Part shown: positions 61,530 to 64,000 of the stretch, in pieces
How the letters are laid out: every line of letters begins with the position of its first letter
Position numbering within the stretch: the first letter of the stretch is position 1
Assembly (NCBI GenBank): GCA_029215795.1
Contig: JARDYH010000002.1
Location: forward strand, 61,233,001-61,297,000
Origin: Anniella stebbinsi
Taxonomy: Eukaryota; Chordata; Lepidosauria; Squamata; Anniellidae
Direction: 5' to 3'
DNA: 64,000 bases
Translations under genes and position numbers: made by a program
The notes under the pieces: model-generated
Database searches by the model: none
What the model was told of the DNA's origin: nothing
What the model saw: the letters and a program-made list of their open reading frames with translations, nothing else

Positions 61530-63604
61530 ATAACACAAAAGATATAAAATAATACAAAAGGTGTATATTAATGCTGAAAACCATGAAAATATTTTTTCAT
61601 TAGCTATCAGTACAATTTCAAGAAGGGACAGCTGGATTAGTTTGCTGCAGTAAAAAAGAAGAGACTATTCCTAGAGATGTGAAGGCCCAGAAAAATGGGG
61701 AGTTTTGTTCCCAAGGACATTTTAAAAAATGGAAATATTTTGCATTATAACATATTTCCCTTTAGAATTATGAATAAAATGTTTTAAACAAGGTCCACCT
61801 TGCCTTTACTCCCCCAAAATGATTTCTAAGAACTACATCAGTTGTAAAATTTCTGGACATTTTGAAACCATGGGGGGAAATGTTTTTAATCCTCTCTTTA
61901 AGATTCCCAGCACAGTTATTTCTTCAATACCTTATTAATATTATTGTTCTAGTGTATCTTTTATTGACATTTATGGGGCTTCAAGTCATGCTCAATTTCC
62001 CAATATGTGACTATAAGCAGCATATCATAATACGTGAAGAAACACACTCAAACCATTATACAACTCTAGTTCAAGAACCAGTCATTAGGAACCACACCAT
62101 TTAAAGGCAGAAATTTTAAATATCAGCTGTTTTATGTTTTAAAATTTTGTATATTGACTTTTTAATGTTCAATCTTTTAATTTTTGTAAACTGCCCAGAG
62201 ATAATAATAAATAAATAAATATGCCTTTAAATAAGATGACCAACAATGGTTGAGATACAGGAGAAGCTTTTTAAATCTGTTTGAACAAAGTGCAACACCT
62301 AGATATTAACATTAATACCAGCACTGTTAAAATAAGAACCAGATCGATAAGACAGTTTAGCTCAAGTCAATAAGTAATTCTTACCTCCGTTTCTTTGATT
62401 AAAAGACCAAGTTCTGTAATCTGGCTGTTCACCTGGCTCTCCTTACTAATGAGGTAGTCTATGTCCTTTGAAAGCTTCTCCTATTAAAAATATCAACAAT
62501 ACTGGTTAGAAACATTATTTTTGTTCTTGTTGTTAAAGAAAAGCTTTTTAAAATTCTGAGTTGGTGCACATAAGCCATGTACATGAATTCTAATGCTCCA
62601 TGATTTGTTACTTTTGAAGTACATCTTCAGCAGCAAAAGGAAATTTACAGGCCAGTTCATTAAGCCACTGGGCTGATTATAGATCTAGTAAAATTAGAAT
62701 CCAGAAAATATTTTAGAGCTACTGCAGCTAATTGACATCATCTGCAGCATATAAGCATTGCACAGTGCAGGTAGTACAGCCAAGACAAGTGATGTGGGTT
62801 GTCTGGAAATGTTTGAATTTTTCTTGAAAAAAATTCAAATGCAAATTAGATTAACTTCATTGGAAAAATTTCAAAAGTACTCCATAGTATTTTTTTTGTC
62901 CCCAATATACCACAAATATTTGAAGGAGGAATTAAAACCTACTGAATGTTATTTACATGCTTTATGAAAAAAACAAAGGTCCTGAAAACTGTTGACCCAC
63001 TAATTAATTTCAGCAACCCAAAGAAATGTGCCTGATATATTGACAATCACTAATCTATTTCAACAAACTACAACTCTCTTCCACTAAGGTTGTTGGGACA
63101 CCTTCAGTTTTGCTATCATTATTTTACTAATTCCATTTTACTCTGAGACATTTATGTATTTGAATGATATATATATTCTCTCACATGCTTGCTAGAGATA
63201 ATCCCCTGAAAAACATTAATTATAACTTTGAAGCTGCCAAACTTGCATAATATTGTATTTGCAATTGGGACACATTCATTTTTTACAAATGAACGTATGA
63301 AATGGGAAATTTTACCCTCTAAATTTTTCCGTCCCACACCACTAGCCAAGACATGTCAGGAAAAGGGTGTCTTGGGACTGAGCATGACCCATCTATGTAC
63401 CACCCTAACAGGCATTTCTGCAAATACAAGGAAGCTGCATAACACCAGCTTTGGCTCTTGGAAACAAGTGCCCCTTCTTTCTGTCAGGACTTCTGTAATC
63501 ATCACTAGATTGCATATTTCTGAAGTTATTTTAAGTTGAAAAAGGGTAACTAAGCATAAAAGGGACTGCACTGAGATGTACCTCTGCAGATCTTCCATCA
63601 AAAT
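52668..63604 (-). CDS. CMYA5: 3' part of cardiomyopathy-associated protein 5 (myospryn), multi-exon
   Basis: Six exons with consensus AG/GT borders join in frame: 62480-62385, 61473-61220, 60668-60544, 60014-59721, 56852-56555 and 53034-52668. They total 1434 nt, giving 477 residues and a TAA stop. A possible further 23-nt exon lies at 63604-63582. Domains in order: coiled coil and COS-like region (residues about 1-158), one fibronectin III domain (about 160-256), B30.2/SPRY (about 257-477). The assignment rests on recalled family features: the tail with YEQDSGHDSGSED and FFIPK, the IPEINEEQSK linker, and the block GLVGYAQEVLKETDQ. Myospryn is a very large TRIM-like muscle protein that acts as an A-kinase anchor and binds desmin, dysbindin and other costamere or Z-disc partners. 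That biology is family knowledge, not visible here. Its 5' exons, including the giant exon, lie beyond the right edge. The paralogue FSD2 is the main alternative. A protein search would settle which. Confidence 0.85.
53715..53855 (+). mobile_element. MIR-like SINE fragment in CMYA5 intron
   Basis: Contains GGTTCAAGTCC (B-box-like), a diverged core GAGCGTTGGGAAAATCACTC and tail GGTGGCATACAAATATAAC. Confidence 0.6.
54143..54270. mobile_element. LINE internal fragment
   Basis: Contains CAGTTCCCTGTATAGATTGT and ACGAGGCCTTAAACCAGATT, a sequence I know as a dispersed reptile repeat. Clade not determined. Confidence 0.4.
54636..54880. mobile_element. Second copy of the GGGCAGTATCCTATA repeat
   Basis: Begins GGGCAGTATCCTATATTG and contains AGTTTCTGGAATGGTAGTGG, matching the 44224 copy on both sides of its insertion. 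The right end is eroded. Confidence 0.5.
55830..55974. mobile_element. hAT-type MITE in CMYA5 intron
   Basis: A further copy of the CAGCCTTCCCC family. Flanks TTCTAGTG (55822-55829) and TTTTAGTG (55975-55982) match at 7 of 8 positions. Confidence 0.65.
56555..56852 (-). CDS. CMYA5: CMYA5 exon: N-terminal half of B30.2/SPRY
   Basis: A 298-nt exon with acceptor TTTTTCAG and donor AG/GTGAGT. Two CAG acceptors sit 7 bases apart. Only the upstream one keeps the frame and yields VFSFLFDDKCGYN after the previous exon's single overhanging G. The encoded segment includes RAGFPLLLGAERIQTG, DYIVGDTGIVKGKHFW and YSYLVKAGVA, typical SPRY core strands. Its 3' end leaves AG, which pairs with the first base of the terminal exon. 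It follows directly on the fibronectin III exon. Confidence 0.9.
56943..57019 (+). repeat. Compound (GA)n(GACA)n microsatellite in CMYA5 intron
   Basis: About 16 GA units followed by about 10 GACA units. Confidence 0.95.
57290..57620. repeat. Dispersed repeat family F, copy 2
   Basis: AGAGATGTGAATGCCCAGG, TTTAGAATGATGAATAAAAT, AATCCTCTCTGTAAGCTTCC and CAGCATAGTTACTTCTTCC occur in the same order as in 61672-61985. Confidence 0.65.
58300..59280 (+). mobile_element. L2/CR1-type LINE 3' fragment
   Basis: Broken frames retain motifs of the end of the reverse transcriptase: DYYNALYTGLP-like near 58395-58430, LQLVQNVTTKLLSG near 58755-58795, and VKVLVLIYKAMINLAPGYL near 58860-58920. A 3' tail with TGTACACCGCTCTAATATC and GGGGCAGTTTATAAA follows. 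It is antisense to CMYA5, within its intron. Confidence 0.65.
59721..60014 (-). CDS. CMYA5: CMYA5 exon: fibronectin type III domain
   Basis: A 294-nt exon (98 codons, one base of overhang on each side) encoding one fibronectin III domain. Landmarks are IPEINEEQSKIYNKALICW near the start, ADTYILEYRK in the middle, and SSYAFRVRGYKGSICSPWS near the end, closing with HTPPAP. The acceptor is TTTAATTCAG/GTG and the donor CCAG/GTACGA. An in-frame read through the donor soon reaches non-conserved sequence, which supports the splice site. A one-exon fibronectin III module is usual for this protein family. Confidence 0.9.
60544..60668 (-). CDS. CMYA5: CMYA5 exon: COS-like linker before fibronectin III
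   Basis: A 125-nt exon that is too short to stand out as an open reading frame. Joined to its neighbours it encodes RIQKATESLKCFRPAAEASF and then EDFVIDIGKQHEALGDLSFHSN. The acceptor is ACATACAG/AATTC and the donor AATG/GTAGGT. The incoming phase is AG/A and the outgoing phase G/GT, and both agree with the flanking exons. The sequence resembles the COS-box region that follows the coiled coil in TRIM-type proteins and helps cytoskeletal association. That role is inferred from the family. Confidence 0.85.
61220..61473 (-). CDS. CMYA5: CMYA5 exon: coiled-coil segment
   Basis: A 254-nt exon starting in phase 0 after acceptor TTTTTATAG and ending in AG before donor GTATGT. It encodes CNGERAKEEATNNFDKLF, then EERRITALRAIEASKNLRL, then EYQGLLENNGLVGYAQEVLK, closing with ETDQSCFVQTAKQLHER. 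The heptad-like, charged pattern and the conserved GLVGYAQEVLKETDQ block mark the C-terminal part of the TRIM-like coiled coil. No stop codon or frameshift is seen. Confidence 0.9.
61494..61529 (+). repeat. (GATA)n microsatellite in CMYA5 intron
   Basis: About eight GATA units, followed by a short direct repeat of AATAACACAAAAGAT. Confidence 0.9.
61672..61985. repeat. Dispersed repeat family F, copy 3
   Basis: AGAGATGTGAAGGCCCAG, TTTAGAATTATGAATAAAAT, AATCCTCTCTTTAAGATTCC and CAGCACAGTTATTTCTTC. About 315 bases align with copy 2. Preceding bases CCT make a TAGAGATGTGAA-like start. Confidence 0.65.
62125..62225 (+). mobile_element. LINE 3' tail in CMYA5 intron
   Basis: Contains TTTGTAAACTGCCCAGAGAT and an AAAT-type tail, the same class as 42480-42556. 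Confidence 0.45.
62385..62480 (-). CDS. CMYA5: CMYA5 exon: coiled-coil segment (96 nt)
   Basis: A 96-nt exon, exactly 32 codons, phase 0 at both ends. The acceptor is TTTTTAATAG/GAG and the donor GAG/GTAAGA. It encodes EKLSKDIDYLISKESQ and then VNSQITELGLLIKETE, an amphipathic helix that continues into the next exon. A 96-nt coiled-coil exon is a familiar unit in TRIM-type genes. It is too short to be found by open-reading-frame length and was located from splice sites and frame. Confidence 0.85.
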
Positions 63605-64000
63605 CTAGAATTAGAGCAACATACAGTTCATACATTAAAATCCTCATGAAATTTAACATCTGCCCCTATAAAATTTATTTAGTACAAGACAACCAAAACA
63701 GTAACTTTAGCCGTATATACGTGTGTGCGCACACACACACAGTCAATTAAAATATAAAATTGCTATGTCTATTCCAAAGAAATAAATAAACATTTGTCTA
63801 TTTGAACAACTGGTATGAGCCAGACTAAGGTAGTTAACAGTTTTGATTAAATATTACACTTTCATGCTTCAGGTATATTTAGAATTTTACAAGCCACAGC
63901 CTGTACCTTGTTTTATGAGTTAAGGTTCACAATATCCAGTAAAAAAGTGTACCCGATTGTATGTGTTGGGGGGGGGGGGGCAGGGTAGGGGAATTAAACC
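62481..64000 (-). other. CMYA5 intronic sequence to window edge
   Basis: AT-rich sequence with no recognised repeat apart from a short CA run near 63730 and a poly-G run near 63970. Only the 23-nt candidate exon was found in it. Confidence 0.5.
63582..63604 (-). CDS. CMYA5: Candidate 23-nt microexon of CMYA5
   Basis: A 23-base segment lies between the acceptor CTCTAATTCTAG and the donor GCAGAG/GTACAT. With one overhanging base from an upstream exon it would read x-FDGRSAE and end in phase 0, exactly the phase needed by the 96-nt exon. TRIM-family genes commonly contain a 23-base exon next to the coiled coil. Chance splice-like matches of this size do occur, so this stays a candidate. No further exon was found between here and the window edge. 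Confidence 0.45.

Larger units (their letters stand above)
60669..62384 (-). other. CMYA5 introns flanking the 254-nt exon
   Basis: The stretch spans the introns on both sides of the exon at 61220-61473. The 61474-62384 part carries a (GATA)n microsatellite (61494-61529), a dispersed repeat (61672-61985) and a LINE-type 3' tail (62125-62225). The 60669-61219 part shows nothing recognisable. Confidence 0.55.

Noticed and set aside
52668..63604. FSD2 or FSD1/FSD1L as the identity of the right-hand gene
   Set aside because: FSD1-type SPRY sequences as I recall them differ clearly. FSD2 is a closer paralogue, but the YEQDSGHDSGSED and FFIPK features fit CMYA5 better. It remains the main alternative.

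Overview
The window is nuclear DNA of a vertebrate, most likely a lizard or other squamate reptile. The evidence is the repeats: tRNA-headed SINEs, MIR-like CORE-SINEs, CR1 and L2-type LINE ends with short AT-rich tails, and many short palindromic DNA transposons of kinds I know from squamate genomes. The species cannot be named from sequence alone. There are no bacterial or phage features. No tRNA, rRNA or CRISPR locus was seen.

One real gene is visible, at the right end on the minus strand (about 51.8-63.6 kb). It is the 3' part of a gene I identify as CMYA5 (myospryn). Six exons join in frame to give a 477-residue C-terminus: coiled coil/COS-like region, one fibronectin type III domain, and a B30.2/SPRY domain split over two exons. 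A 23-base candidate microexon lies further upstream. The 5' part of the gene, which in other vertebrates includes a very large exon, is outside the window. The introns hold a LINE fragment, a SINE, short palindromic elements and microsatellites.

The left 50 kb is intergenic and consists of nested repeats. Its most unusual content is a family of long non-autonomous hAT-like foldback elements. They have TAGGGRTGTGCA-type ends, subterminal arrays of a 5-base GGATC motif, and 8-base target-site duplications. Members lie at 1-2136 (cut by the window edge), 20508-21382, 22193-23096, 26757-30016 and 44317-45127. Two of them (1-2136 and 26757-30016) contain long runs of a module whose spacing alternates between about 146 and about 161 bases. 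The largest also carries a CpG-rich block that looks like foreign cargo. Modules with a related core recur at 11.6-12.2 kb and 15.1-15.9 kb. A separate near-identical inverted repeat (arms of about 0.87 kb) occupies 16.0-18.4 kb.

Other repeats are a CR1-clade LINE with an eroded reverse transcriptase (48.7-50.1 kb), a possible solo LTR (34.7-35.05 kb), TTAA-flanked piggyBac-like MITEs, hAT MITEs with 8-base duplications, and microsatellites. Most open reading frames of 60-140 codons in the left 50 kb are accidental or lie inside repeats.
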